Assembly (NCBI GenBank): GCA_902168185.1
Contig: CABHOV010000061.1
Coordinates: forward strand, 186,001-250,000
DNA: 64,000 nt
Reading direction: 5' to 3'
Source of the DNA: an uncultured Bacteroides sp.
GTDB lineage: Bacteria; Bacteroidota; Bacteroidia; Cytophagales; Cyclobacteriaceae
Position numbers and translations under genes: made by a program. The notes below the pieces were generated by a model, which had not been told where the DNA came from, did not search any database, and worked only from the letters and a program-made list of their open reading frames with translations. Shown in pieces: positions 9,725 to 18,391 of the stretch (within the stretch, counting starts at the first letter, position 1; each line of letters starts with the position of its first letter).

Positions 9725-12700
9725 TTAGTCTTTCTTTATAATGATCGTGCGTGAACTCGATCGGTTTCCTCTTGCTACACGCACCTGGTATACACCATCC
9801 GGTATATTTTCAGCAGAGATTGTGATGTCGCTTTCGCCACTGGTTTTAGCTTCGTAATGAACAGCCTTCAACACCCGTCCGTTGATATCGATAAGGCTGA
9901 TCTCCAATGCATCACCCTGGTCTGCGCTGGTGTTAATGTTGACTTCACGCCCTGCAGGATTGGGATATACCGAGAATCCGCGATTACGTCTCTCTGCAGT
10001 TTCATCCGATGCTATATTGATTGTACTGGCGGCAGCACCACTGCTGATCACCAGGTGATCCAGGTTCGGTCCGCTGCTGCCGATAGCCGTAGCACGGATC
10101 AGGTTTGTCCCCGCATTCAACGAAGCTGTTAGGGATACCGTTGTCCAGGTCGTCCACGTTGCAGTTCGCGGAAATGTCAAGGAAGGATTGATCGTGGTCC
10201 CATTTACACTGATGGCCAGTGAGCGAGGTGTGTTGCCCATGGAGTACCGGAACGTAAGTGTATAGGTACCGGCAGAAGGTATATTTACCGCAGACCACTG
10301 AACGTAGTCGCTCGAAGCATTGATATAATCAGCGAATCCTGTTCCCGTATAGCCTGCCTGGTTGCTAAGGACGATGGCACCAGACAAAGCCGCATTCTCT
10401 GCTTCCAATGTAACCGGACCAAACGAACCGGGCCGGTATAATGCAGTACCCGGAATGGCCTGCTTAGCAATGCCCGGACCTGCGTAGCTCGCCGTGAGCA
10501 CGGCAGAACCTTGACGCTCAAAGAACGTAACGGTAAGGCTATGCTTTCCTCTTTTCAAGCCTATACTTCCGGATGCTTCCTGCGCGGCATGCAAGCCATC
10601 ATTGTTCACAACCAGTGTTGAACCTATATATAGCTGGCTGCCATCATCCGAGCTGGTGTAAAATGTATACGTCCCATCGGTGGGTACATCAATGAACCCG
10701 GTATACCGGAATGCATAGTCGTCTTCACGATTGCGTGGAGTCAGGTTGATGGTGGCAAGATTACCCGTTTCTATGGGGGTAAGGGTTGCGAAATTTGGCA
10801 ACGCGCTCCACACACCTTCATAGTAATTATACACTATACCTGCTACTGTATTTGCCGGATTTTCGGGTTCACGTAATGTGCTCACGGTATAGACGGCAGT
10901 ATAGGTAATATCATCGATGGGAGTGGAGATCGTTTGTGTAGCGCTACCGCCATGAAGCCAGCGATCAAATGTATAGGTAACGCCTCCGGATGTTTGTGGC
11001 GACACAACACCAAGGGTGCGTTGTATACCTTCAACACTCAGGTCAGATGTTGGTGTAGTCACGGGTTGTCCATCTAAAGTAACCTGTAGTCCTGCAGGCT
11101 GTGTTGCCAGGTTGATGGTTGACTTGCGGGGTAGTATATCACGTTGCACCGTATCTCTTAAGCCCTGGGAGTCGGTTACGATGAGATATAGTCTATACCA
11201 GACATCATCGGCAACTTCACCACTGGTGGGAATCGTGAATGATCCGCTCTTGACACCCGAGGCTACCGGCGGCCCGTCATGATGGTGCGTTCCGTGATGA
11301 AAATCTACCAGCCAGGTAAAGGCACTGGCAGGCAGTGTACCATCTTCTGCATCGGTAGCGTCCCCCGAGAAGCTGATCACATCGCCCCCGCGGTATAGGG
11401 TGCCGGTAGCCGGAGTAAGTATAGTAGCCTCCGGAGCTGCGTTGAATGTTGTCACCGTAAGCTGTGCGGCATTACTGGTAATACTGCCAGCAGAGTTCGA
11501 TACGATAACACGGTATGCACCAGCATTGGCGGCCTGTGCATTGGCAATCGTATAGGTGGACGAAGTAGCACCGGCTATATTTACATTATTTCTTTGCCAC
11601 TGATAGCTTAGCGGTGCTGTGCCGGTGGCGGTAACAGAAAAAGAAGCAGACTGTCCTGCAGATACCGTAACGTTAGCGGGTTGTGTTACAATGGCAGGTG
11701 CAGTATTAACAGTATATATAATTCTGAACAGCGCGCCTGTGCTTCGTTCGAGATAGTATAAATTTCCATCGTTGCCTACATCTATACTCAGCGCATCACC
11801 ACCAAGCCCTGTCGCAAACGGCAAACGTGTTGCAGTAGATCCCGATAGATTCAGCATATTGATCCAGCGATTGCAAAGATCCTGAAAGAAATAGCGACCT
11901 ATATATTCTGCAGGATAGTTTGTTGAAGATGGATTAAAGAATACACCGCCCGTAATTGCACAGCCATTTCCATCGCCAGACCCATGCGGGTATGCATATA
12001 CCGGGTTTGTAAAGGCAGGATTGGAGCCATTGCCTTCGGCACTAGGCCAGCCAAAGTTTAGTCCTCCGGTAGTGGCATCGTTAATCTCTTCCCATGTATT
12101 CTGTCCGACATCATTTACAAAAATTCTTCCTGTACCCGGCTGGACATCGAATGTATAGGGGTTCCTCAGGCCATAGGCCCAGACTCTTCTGCGTTGTTCC
12201 GAACCTGTTGTAAAGGGATTGCCCGCAGGGACAGAACCGTCTGGATTAATACGCAATACTTTACCATGATAGGTATCAAGGTTTTGTGCATGGGCGGAAT
12301 TTGCATTCTCACCGATAGCGACATATAGCAACCCATTTTTAAAATGCATAGCCCCTCCGTTGTGATTGGTGGCACTACTGAGTGGATCGAGATTCAGTAT
12401 GACAACTTCGCTTCCCGGTGTAACCACATCACCATTGCCGGTAAAACGGCTGATGCGGTTTCGCGAACCATCGGGCAATGTATAGTATAGATATACATAT
12501 TGATTGGTTGCAAAGTTAGGGTCAAGCGCGATGCCAATGAGGCCCCGTTCACCACTGGAGTTTACACTCAGTTGCAGAAAAGGAGTTGTCAGCAGTGTTC
12601 CGTTTTTGATAATGCGCAGCGCCCCATTTTGCTGCGCTACAAAAATTCTTCCGTCAGGTGCAAAGGCCATAACGGTTGGATTGCTGATGCCGCTTGCAAC

Positions 12701-12823
12701 CTGCACACGGCTAAAACCTGCCGGAAAGGTTTGGGCAAACAAAGGTGCACTTAAAATTGTGGCTACGATCAGGAAAAGACTAAGTCTTCCTTTTAAAGAG
12801 AAAGGAGAGTTTACGTGTTGCAT
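9725..12823 (-). CDS. Secreted multidomain glucose/sorbosone dehydrogenase with T9SS sorting domain
   Basis: This 1032-residue exported protein starts with a signal peptide (about 1-30). A PQQ-dependent glucose/sorbosone dehydrogenase beta-propeller follows (about 35-370, with NHNGGAMHF, WAYGLRNPYTFD and NDVGQNTWEEIN). Next come an Ig-like domain (about 375-455), a PKD/cadherin-like segment (about 460-570), a PA14 domain (about 660-790, SSDDGSQLYIG) and a CBM6/35-like module (about 800-935). The C-terminal type IX secretion sorting domain begins at FSVYPNPAGREV and ends in basic residues. It should oxidise an aldose or polysaccharide-bound sugar at the cell surface, held to glycan by PA14 and CBM. 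The electron acceptor is unknown and there is no cytochrome domain here. No neighbour forms an operon with it. Confidence 0.88.
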   Translation of the reverse strand: MQHVNSPFSLKGRLSLFLIVATILSAPLFAQTFPAGFSRVQVASGISNPTVMAFAPDGRIFVAQQNGALRIIKNGTLLTTPFLQLSVNSSGERGLIGIALDPNFATNQYVYLYYTLPDGSRNRISRFTGNGDVVTPGSEVVILNLDPLSSATNHNGGAMHFKNGLLYVAIGENANSAHAQNLDTYHGKVLRINPDGSVPAGNPFTTGSEQRRRVWAYGLRNPYTFDVQPGTGRIFVNDVGQNTWEEINDATTGGLNFGWPSAEGNGSNPAFTNPVYAYPHGSGDGNGCAITGGVFFNPSSTNYPAEYIGRYFFQDLCNRWINMLNLSGSTATRLPFATGLGGDALSIDVGNDGNLYYLERSTGALFRIIYTVNTAPAIVTQPANVTVSAGQSASFSVTATGTAPLSYQWQRNNVNIAGATSSTYTIANAQAANAGAYRVIVSNSAGSITSNAAQLTVTTFNAAPEATILTPATGTLYRGGDVISFSGDATDAEDGTLPASAFTWLVDFHHGTHHHDGPPVASGVKSGSFTIPTSGEVADDVWYRLYLIVTDSQGLRDTVQRDILPRKSTINLATQPAGLQVTLDGQPVTTPTSDLSVEGIQRTLGVVSPQTSGGVTYTFDRWLHGGSATQTISTPIDDITYTAVYTVSTLREPENPANTVAGIVYNYYEGVWSALPNFATLTPIETGNLATINLTPRNREDDYAFRYTGFIDVPTDGTYTFYTSSDDGSQLYIGSTLVVNNDGLHAAQEASGSIGLKRGKHSLTVTFFERQGSAVLTASYAGPGIAKQAIPGTALYRPGSFGPVTLEAENAALSGAIVLSNQAGYTGTGFADYINASSDYVQWSAVNIPSAGTYTLTFRYSMGNTPRSLAISVNGTTINPSLTFPRTATWTTWTTVSLTASLNAGTNLIRATAIGSSGPNLDHLVISSGAAASTINIASDETAERRNRGFSVYPNPAGREVNINTSADQGDALEISLIDINGRVLKAVHYEAKTSGESDITISAENIPDGVYQVRVARGNRSSSRTIIIKKD

Positions 12824-13229
12824 GAAAGTGATTGGTTAAAAGTGTTATCATACGCAGAATTGAAATAGTGGCAGACCCGAAGTATACATGACGTATAGAT
12901 CGGGTCTGTGTGAAATTATTATTATATATACTTAATACGTTGATGCTTCTGATAACACGTTCGAAACAATGCACCTGATACTATTGATTCACTCACAATC
13001 ACCACCACTTTTAAGAGTATTGTAATGCATTGCCCAACCACCGGTTCGATTGCCGGCAGGCAATAGTCTAAATAATAATGCCATTATAGTAGAATGGGCT
13101 CTGCTATAATTATGACACCATAGTAAATATAGAGGTGGAGAAAAATAAACAAACTGTGTATCGACTATCACCAGTTACGTGCCACGAAGGTGTGGCTGGA
13201 AGACATTAATGGAGCTAACGTTTAAACAC
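12824..13229. other. Intergenic region between two minus-strand units
   Basis: About 400 bp hold the promoter of the sugar dehydrogenase gene and the 3' end of the sigma/clpP operon. A 6-bp stem around 13049-13064 and a weak stem around 13181-13196 were seen. Neither has a clear U-tract on the minus strand. No ORF or RNA was recognised. Confidence 0.4.
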
Positions 13230-13880
13230 TTACTCTGCTTTTTGAAACAGCCTTACATCAATCTCGGGATTATTCAATACGATAACATCACTGGTGTCGC
13301 CCAACACTTCATCGATCAAGCCAAAGTCTTTTGCTTCGGGCGCACTCATGAATTTATCTCGCAGAAAATACTCTTCGATCTCTTTCCACGTATGGCCGGA
13401 ATGTTTACCCATCAAATGAAACAACTGTGCTTGAATACGTTCCTGCTCACGTGTGGCAATGCGCACATCTTCTGTGTAGCCCTGCGCTCCGCCACCGGTG
13501 GGATGCATATGTATAGTGGCATGTGGCAACGCATATCGTTTTCCTTTCGCACCGGACGTCAGCAAGGCTGTACCCATGCTCGCAGAAACACCTACGGCTA
13601 CAGTTGAAACAGGAGCCTGGATCATTTGCATGGCATCATAGATGGCGAGTCCTGCATATACACTTCCTCCCGGACTATTAATATATAGACTGATCTGTCT
13701 TTTCTGATCTATACTGTTAAGGTATAATAACTGCGCTACAATCACATTGGCCACAGCATCGTTGATGCCCGTGCCTAAAAACACGATACGTTCCTTCAGC
13801 AGCAGACTATAAATATCATAAGCACGTTCACCCCGGGAACTGTTGTCAATTACCATCGGTACCATATTCGCCTGTATCAT
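13230..13880 (-). CDS. clpP: ClpP-family serine protease in a sigma-factor operon
   Basis: This 216-residue protein has the ClpP fold and a complete catalytic triad. Ser101 lies in GVSASMGTAL, His126 in IHMHPTGGG and Asp175 in LRDKFMSA. The INSPGGSV oligomer/oxyanion block is intact. The loop after the catalytic His reads HPTGGG instead of the usual HQPLGG, and the N-terminus is short, which marks a paralogue rather than the housekeeping ClpP. ClpP forms tetradecameric degradation chambers fed by ClpX or ClpA/C ATPases. No ATPase gene is adjacent. It is the last gene of a three-gene unit and starts 5 bp after the 88-aa gene that follows the sigma factor, so it is probably under that sigma factor's control. 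Confidence 0.88.
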   Translation of the reverse strand: MIQANMVPMVIDNSSRGERAYDIYSLLLKERIVFLGTGINDAVANVIVAQLLYLNSIDQKRQISLYINSPGGSVYAGLAIYDAMQMIQAPVSTVAVGVSASMGTALLTSGAKGKRYALPHATIHMHPTGGGAQGYTEDVRIATREQERIQAQLFHLMGKHSGHTWKEIEEYFLRDKFMSAPEAKDFGLIDEVLGDTSDVIVLNNPEIDVRLFQKAE

Positions 13881-13885
13881 GTATA

Positions 13886-14152
13886 TTATTTAAAAAGTTG
13901 AATGATCTCTTGTTTGAAGTCCTGGTGCCGGGCATCGTTGAAAATGTTTTGATGCACAGCCTGTACTTCTTTCTTTAATTTCTTCCGATGGTAGAATTTC
14001 AATACGCTATATACTTCCTTCTGCGCAGCTACGTTCCATCGCAGTACAGGATTAGTCAGTAATTTTGCTTCGAAGACTAATGCATCTTCCGGCTCAAGTT
14101 TCCCCAAAAGGTATTTTTCAGCCAAGGCTATATCATTCAATGAAGTCCTCAT
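13886..14152 (-). CDS. Small protein between sigma factor and clpP (putative sigma regulator)
   Basis: This 88-residue protein of unknown family starts MRTSLNDIALAEKYLLGKL. The ATG at 14152 is chosen because it lies within the end of the sigma-factor gene (20-bp overlap); longer frames reach into that gene. The N-terminal part (AEKYLLGKLEPEDALVFEAKL) resembles the anti-sigma helix pattern of ECF partner proteins in Bacteroidota. The C-terminal half is basic (YHRKKLKKEVQ). There is no transmembrane helix and no zinc motif. Position suggests a sigma-factor partner, possibly a substrate or adaptor of the ClpP encoded 5 bp downstream. That role is inference only. Confidence 0.7.
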   Translation of the reverse strand: MRTSLNDIALAEKYLLGKLEPEDALVFEAKLLTNPVLRWNVAAQKEVYSVLKFYHRKKLKKEVQAVHQNIFNDARHQDFKQEIIQLFK

Positions 14153-14696
14153 ATGCAATGGATTTTTCTTTGATCTTGTCTCTAACTTTTTCAAGGCATT
14201 TGAATTTCTGAACCGTGGCGGAGCGTTCAGTAACAAATCCGAATCTTCCGGCAATCTCTTTCATCGATACTTTCTCATAGTAAAACGTATGCAGCAACTC
14301 CATACATTTTCGTCCGGACTGCTCGATAAATTTTAGCAACCGATTGATGTTGACGGTTGGATCATAATCATTGGGAAGCGTAATATTGATTTCCGTAATA
14401 TCCAATGAAATCCTCATACGGTCGCGCGTGAATTTACGGATCCACAAGTGTTTGGCAATTCCCAATATATAGGCTTCCGCTGAGGTCTCCAGGACAAAGC
14501 TTTCGTCCTGAGTTTTCTCATAGTAAATTACCAGTGCATCCTGAAAGATATCCGAAGAATCTTCAAGAGTTCCATTCATCTTACTGACAAACCGTGCAAC
14601 ACCCGGAAATGCTTTTCTATACAGTGCTTCAAACACTTTTTCGCGTGCTGCTTCCGGCTGCACAGATATACCTTCTTTTAATTGTATACATTCCAT
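14133..14696 (-). CDS. ECF-type RNA polymerase sigma factor
   Basis: This 187-residue sigma-70 family protein contains region 2 (DIFQDALVIYYEK, about residues 48-60) and a region 4 helix-turn-helix (SMKEIAGRFGFVTERSATVQKFKCLEKVR, about residues 144-172, abbreviated to its ends SMKEIAGRF and CLEKVR). There is no region 1 or 3, as in extracytoplasmic-function sigma factors. Its gene is the first of a three-gene unit with the 88-aa protein (overlapping stop and start) and clpP. Such factors often activate their own operon. Its ATG at 14696 is followed directly by the open frame. The target regulon cannot be inferred from this window. Confidence 0.85.
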   Translation of the reverse strand: MECIQLKEGISVQPEAAREKVFEALYRKAFPGVARFVSKMNGTLEDSSDIFQDALVIYYEKTQDESFVLETSAEAYILGIAKHLWIRKFTRDRMRISLDITEINITLPNDYDPTVNINRLLKFIEQSGRKCMELLHTFYYEKVSMKEIAGRFGFVTERSATVQKFKCLEKVRDKIKEKSIAYEDFIE

Positions 14697-14885
14697 GATG
14701 GTGTGTATTTAATAGTATGTGCGGCAAAGTATGGAAGTATCACCGCTTATGCCGCAATTTTTTTTAGGTGTTTGACTTCCGTCTGCATAAAGTTAAACCC
14801 TTTTATTGGCATACTTATTTTGAAATGGTTTGAAAATTAACGCTCGACCCTATAACAAATATAGGTCACATTAAATAATCAATTG

Positions 14886-16049
14886 ATGAAAGCTCTTGTT
14901 TTCCACAAACCAAAAGATGTTCGGGTCGAGACAGTAGACGATCCCCGGATAGAAGATCCGCGTGATGCAATAATCCGGGTAACATCCACCGCGATCTGCG
15001 GATCGGATTTGCATATTTATAATGGTATGGTTCCTCAACCACGATCGATGGTATTGGGGCATGAATTCATGGGAGTAGTAGAAGAAGTGGGAAGTGGAAT
15101 ATCCAATCTGAAGAAAGGTGATCGGGTAGTAGTACCGTTTCCTATAGCGTGTGGGCATTGTCATTTTTGTGCAATGGATTTACCCACGCATTGTGAAAGT
15201 TCGAATCATAATACGTACGGTCCGGAAGGAGAGATTATAAAAGCGAAAGGTGCTGGCGGTGCACTGTATGGATATACTGACCTATACGGTGGCTATAACG
15301 GAGGGCAAGCTGAATATGCGCGCATCATGTATGCGGATTATAGTCCCCGCAAAGTGCCCGATAATCTGACTGACGAACAAGTACTTTTTCTTACCGATAT
15401 ATTTCCAACCGGTTGGTCAGCGATCGACTGGGCGGGACTAAAAGGAGGGGAGACCGTTGCTGTATTTGGTTGTGGCCCGGTGGGAATCATGGCACAAAAG
15501 GCTGCCTGGCTTAAAGGTGCAGGGCGTGTGATTGGTGTAGATATATATCCCTATCGTTTGGAGCGCGCACGACTTACCGCCAATGTAGAAACCATCAATG
15601 CCGCAGAGTGCGATGCCGTTCAGGTAATTCGTGATATGACACGCGGTTATGGAGCAGATGTGTGCGTGGATGCTGTGGGTATGGAAGCCGATCGTTCTAC
15701 GATGGAAAAAATAGTAAATGTATTGCAAGCCGAGAAGGGGTCAATGAAAGTATTGGAAGCTTGTCTCGATGCTGTGCGCAGAGGCGGTGCTGTTACCGTT
15801 GTAGGAGTATACGGATCACCGTATGACAATTTCCCATTGTATAAATGGTTTGATAAAGGAATTAAACTGATGGGCGGACAAGCCTGGGTGCAGCGCTATA
15901 TCGATGAGTTGCTGGCCATTGTAGAGAGTGGGAAAGTAAAGCTTGATGATGTGATCTCTCACCGGGTTCCGCTTTCAGAGGCATCACGAATGTATGATAT
16001 CTTTAATAAAAAGGAAGACAACTGTGTGAAGGTAGTATTGAAGCCTTGA
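14886..16049 (+). CDS. Zinc-dependent alcohol/formaldehyde dehydrogenase (MDR family)
   Basis: This 387-residue medium-chain dehydrogenase has catalytic zinc ligands Cys38 (AICGSDLH), His59 and Glu60 (LGHEF). The structural zinc lobe is Cys89, Cys92, Cys95 and Cys103 (CGHCHFCAMDLPTHC). A Rossmann nucleotide site reads VFGCGPVG. Length and the extended lobe after the structural zinc match glutathione-independent formaldehyde dehydrogenases and related threonine-type enzymes. It oxidises an alcohol or aldehyde with NAD(P). The ATG at 14886 is preferred over a TTG one codon earlier. It stands alone, divergent from the sigma operon and convergent with the next genes. Confidence 0.85.
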   Translation: MKALVFHKPKDVRVETVDDPRIEDPRDAIIRVTSTAICGSDLHIYNGMVPQPRSMVLGHEFMGVVEEVGSGISNLKKGDRVVVPFPIACGHCHFCAMDLPTHCESSNHNTYGPEGEIIKAKGAGGALYGYTDLYGGYNGGQAEYARIMYADYSPRKVPDNLTDEQVLFLTDIFPTGWSAIDWAGLKGGETVAVFGCGPVGIMAQKAAWLKGAGRVIGVDIYPYRLERARLTANVETINAAECDAVQVIRDMTRGYGADVCVDAVGMEADRSTMEKIVNVLQAEKGSMKVLEACLDAVRRGGAVTVVGVYGSPYDNFPLYKWFDKGIKLMGGQAWVQRYIDELLAIVESGKVKLDDVISHRVPLSEASRMYDIFNKKEDNCVKVVLKP

Positions 16050-16108
16050 TATAGTATACAGGTGTCGTATGAATGATATAGTATAAATATTGTATTATCT
16101 TTCTCTGG

Positions 16109-16152
16109 ATTGTTGAGTAGTTTTATCCTGTAAGATATAGCTATTCAACAAT
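16109..16152. terminator. Hairpin between convergent genes
   Basis: A 12-bp stem pairs 16109-16120 with 16141-16152, with one G-U pair and a 20-nt loop. It separates the dehydrogenase gene (+) from the Cys-rich-tail gene (-). Confidence 0.55.
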
Positions 16153-16172
16153 TCTTGTTTTAAGAATATAAA

Positions 16173-16955
16173 TTAATCACCACCACCACATCCGCCACAA
16201 CCACTGCATCCGGATGAGGAACATCCGCTGTCGCCATGCGAACTGCATCCACTGTGACCGCTACTGGAAGAACAACCACTGGTATCAAATGTAGTCCAGC
16301 AACCGGTGCCACCGCATCCACTCATATCTGTTGACGTTCTCTTCATTTCTTCGGATAGTTCCTTGTCGATCTCTTGTGCTAACGCGATGTCAAGACCACG
16401 TACCAGGAATATATTTCCGCCAATGGCGCGTAATGATTCCAGTATATTTTTGTCTTGCGTTTTGCGATAAGATGCAACTATTTCTTCCAGCGCTGTAAAT
16501 TCATCGGCGATGGTCTTCTTCAATTGTATTCCTGATCTAGTATAATCGAATCCTCCAAAAATTTTCTGAAGGAAGGTGGTTTCAAATGCACCTTGAAGCC
16601 CACTGTTTCTTAATACATAGCTGTGATACGTTCTTTTCGATTTTGCATTTTGATACCCTATACTTACCATGTTCTTGAAGAGTATCTTCTGGTCGCTGTT
16701 TGTTCTGAACGTTGAAAGGAAGACAGTCTCATGGAGTTTATCTGTCCAGGTATCAAAGTTTCGTCCCGGTACAACATATTGATATATCCTTGGTGGCTCA
16801 TTCCTGTTATACTCTCGGGTTGTTGTTTCCAGTTCTAATACCTGCCGGAAGATTAAATCCATCAGGGTATATTTTAACAGGTCATTCAGGTGTGTTGCCG
16901 ATCCGTGTACTGCCAGTAACGTTTCAGCGGGTGTGAGTTTAGTTAATTGATTCAT
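16173..16955 (-). CDS. Protein with Cys/Gly/Ser-rich C-terminal tail
   Basis: This 260-residue protein is not firmly assigned to a family. Residues 1-205 look globular and alpha-helical (LTPAETLLAVHG... ADEFTALEEIVASY). The last ~50 residues are low complexity, with Cys roughly every three to five positions among Gly, Ser, His and Thr, ending GCSGCGGCGGGD. TIGR04222-type proteins share this pattern of a helical domain followed by a Gly/Cys tail and are often next to GRDP-like genes, but no clear membrane segment is visible here. The start codon overlaps the upstream stop by 4 bp (ATGA), so it should be co-translated with the GRDP-like gene. The tail could bind metal, be cross-linked or be modified; function is unknown. 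Confidence 0.75.
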   Translation of the reverse strand: MNQLTKLTPAETLLAVHGSATHLNDLLKYTLMDLIFRQVLELETTTREYNRNEPPRIYQYVVPGRNFDTWTDKLHETVFLSTFRTNSDQKILFKNMVSIGYQNAKSKRTYHSYVLRNSGLQGAFETTFLQKIFGGFDYTRSGIQLKKTIADEFTALEEIVASYRKTQDKNILESLRAIGGNIFLVRGLDIALAQEIDKELSEEMKRTSTDMSGCGGTGCWTTFDTSGCSSSSGHSGCSSHGDSGCSSSGCSGCGGCGGGD

Positions 16956-17443
16956 ATTATAAATGGGTTTTTAATAATCCAATGTGTAGCGATGTTGATG
17001 CGTTGGAAGTTTATATCACTAAATCTTTTGTCATTATCGGGCCACAAGTCTGTTGGCGGACTCTGATGAAAGACGACCTGATATATATCTTTTGTTTTTG
17101 AATACCAGTCGTCAAACTTTGACCCCTCTTGTTTACCTCCTTTTGTAGGGCCATGGTGAATTTCACGCTTTAGTATAGTGTGACACAGTTCTTTCCAATA
17201 GGAGTGTGTATAGAGCAGATGCAGGTGCCATACCTGGTCTACCTGGTCGGAAGGTGTAAGCGGGTGATCAGCGATGCAGATCAGGAATATAAATTTTTTA
17301 TACTCCTCAATAGCGCGCAGGGAAAATTCCAAGGTCCATCCGTTTTCACGGGCAAGTCTGCTGCTAAAAGAAAGCGATGATTCCGGGTCGTCCAGTTCAA
17401 ACGCCTTAATCTCTTTCCAGAGAACGGTATGTTCTTCTTTCAT
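16952..17443 (-). CDS. Glycine-rich-domain-protein-like (GRDP/PF07173-type) protein
   Basis: This 163-residue protein has the conserved His-rich signature of the GRDP family: VDQVWHLHLLYTHSYW followed by IHHGPT. In larger homologues this segment precedes a glycine-rich region. Here the glycine/cysteine-rich part is on the separate protein encoded immediately downstream. The two genes overlap by 4 bp, which implies translational coupling and perhaps a complex. It has no signal peptide or transmembrane helix. The biochemical role of bacterial members is not known to me. The ATG at 17443 follows an intergenic region with no other candidate. Confidence 0.7.
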   Translation of the reverse strand: MKEEHTVLWKEIKAFELDDPESSLSFSSRLARENGWTLEFSLRAIEEYKKFIFLICIADHPLTPSDQVDQVWHLHLLYTHSYWKELCHTILKREIHHGPTKGGKQEGSKFDDWYSKTKDIYQVVFHQSPPTDLWPDNDKRFSDINFQRINIATHWIIKNPFII

Positions 17444-17785
17444 TGTTCGTGGTTATTTTCGCGATAGTACAGTTGTATGGCGGGCAAAATGATTTGATTG
17501 CCTGGCTATCAATATTGTAGAATGAAATGATTGAGAATTAAATAATGAGGGATCTTGTGGAACGTCAGAGGATGTCTGAATGATGTAATGATAGGTGTCA
17601 GATAATTAGTTGTTTCACACTCTAAGAAACGGATTTTTCAGGGAGAGGTTTCTATATTTAGAGTATCTTTTTTATCTCTTTAGTGCTCTTTAAAGTGTTC
17701 AACGACAGGTCAACCTTGTTCATCGAAAAAATTTTAGCACGCCTTTTCAGCAAACCAAATTGCCGGCACATTAAATTTATAAACT
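17444..17785. other. Divergent intergenic region with a repeated upstream element
   Basis: About 340 bp separate the GRDP-like gene (-) and the lipoprotein gene (+). The stretch at 17716-17740 (TTGTTCATCGAAAAAATTTT then AGCAC) matches 40126-40150, upstream of another exported protein, at 21 of 25 positions. Both copies sit about 25-50 bases before an ATG, so this may be a shared promoter or leader element. Nothing else was recognised. Confidence 0.4.
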
Positions 17786-18391
17786 ATGAAAGCAAAATGG
17801 ATTTTAGTTGTGCTGCTGCTGGCCGTTGTTATGGAAGGATGCATTGTGAAATCGCTTCATCCCTTTTATACCGAACAGAACGTTGTATTCAAACAGGAAC
17901 TGATGGGAACCTGGAAAGACCAGCAAACAGGTACCTGGCAGATCAGTCCGATTAAGGAAAAGAAAAATGCATACCGGATGAAGGTGACTTCCAACGAAGG
18001 AATTTCGGCTACATTTATAGCGCATCTTTTTGAGTTGAATAATATAGTATACCTGGATTTTCTACCTGAGGAACAGGATGGCAAGCAGGTTGATCTGTTT
18101 GCATTTCATCTGATCCCTTCCCATTCGCTGGCCAGGGTAAAGAATATCGCTGGCGATCGTGTGCGGATTGAGTGGCTTAACGAAGAGTGGTTATCTGAAT
18201 TATTTGCAGAGAACAAAATCAGGATTGCCCATGAAGTTGTACATGAAAACGAACAGAAGCAAGATGATAAAATGTATATCTTAACAGCTTCAACAGATGA
18301 GCTGCAAAAATTTATCCTTAAATATGGAAATGACCCGGAAGCATTTACAGGGAAGTCGGAAGTGGTGATGGATTTAAAAAGAGTTCAGTAA
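17786..18391 (+). CDS. Conserved lipoprotein preceding a LytS/LytTR system
   Basis: This 201-residue lipoprotein has a hydrophobic N-terminus with a lipobox ending MEGC (Cys near residue 19). SLHPFYTEQNVVF follows, a motif I associate with a widespread uncharacterised Bacteroidota lipoprotein family. The rest is a predicted beta-rich domain (GTWKDQQTGTWQISP). Its stop codon overlaps the ATG of the sensor kinase (TAATG), so it is the first gene of a coupled three-gene unit. It may be the envelope sensor or target of the kinase. That is inferred from position. Confidence 0.75.
   Translation: MKAKWILVVLLLAVVMEGCIVKSLHPFYTEQNVVFKQELMGTWKDQQTGTWQISPIKEKKNAYRMKVTSNEGISATFIAHLFELNNIVYLDFLPEEQDGKQVDLFAFHLIPSHSLARVKNIAGDRVRIEWLNEEWLSELFAENKIRIAHEVVHENEQKQDDKMYILTASTDELQKFILKYGNDPEAFTGKSEVVMDLKRVQ

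Noticed and set aside
13490-13520. ClpP paralogue seeming to lack the catalytic His
   Set aside because: Aligning from the GG block shifts by one residue. Aligning from LPH places His126 at the catalytic position, so the triad is complete.
16173-16320. Cys/Gly/Ser tail as a microcin B17-like precursor
   Set aside because: The N-terminal 205-residue domain is far larger than a leader peptide and no YcaO cyclodehydratase or dehydrogenase gene is nearby. Kept only as a composition note.
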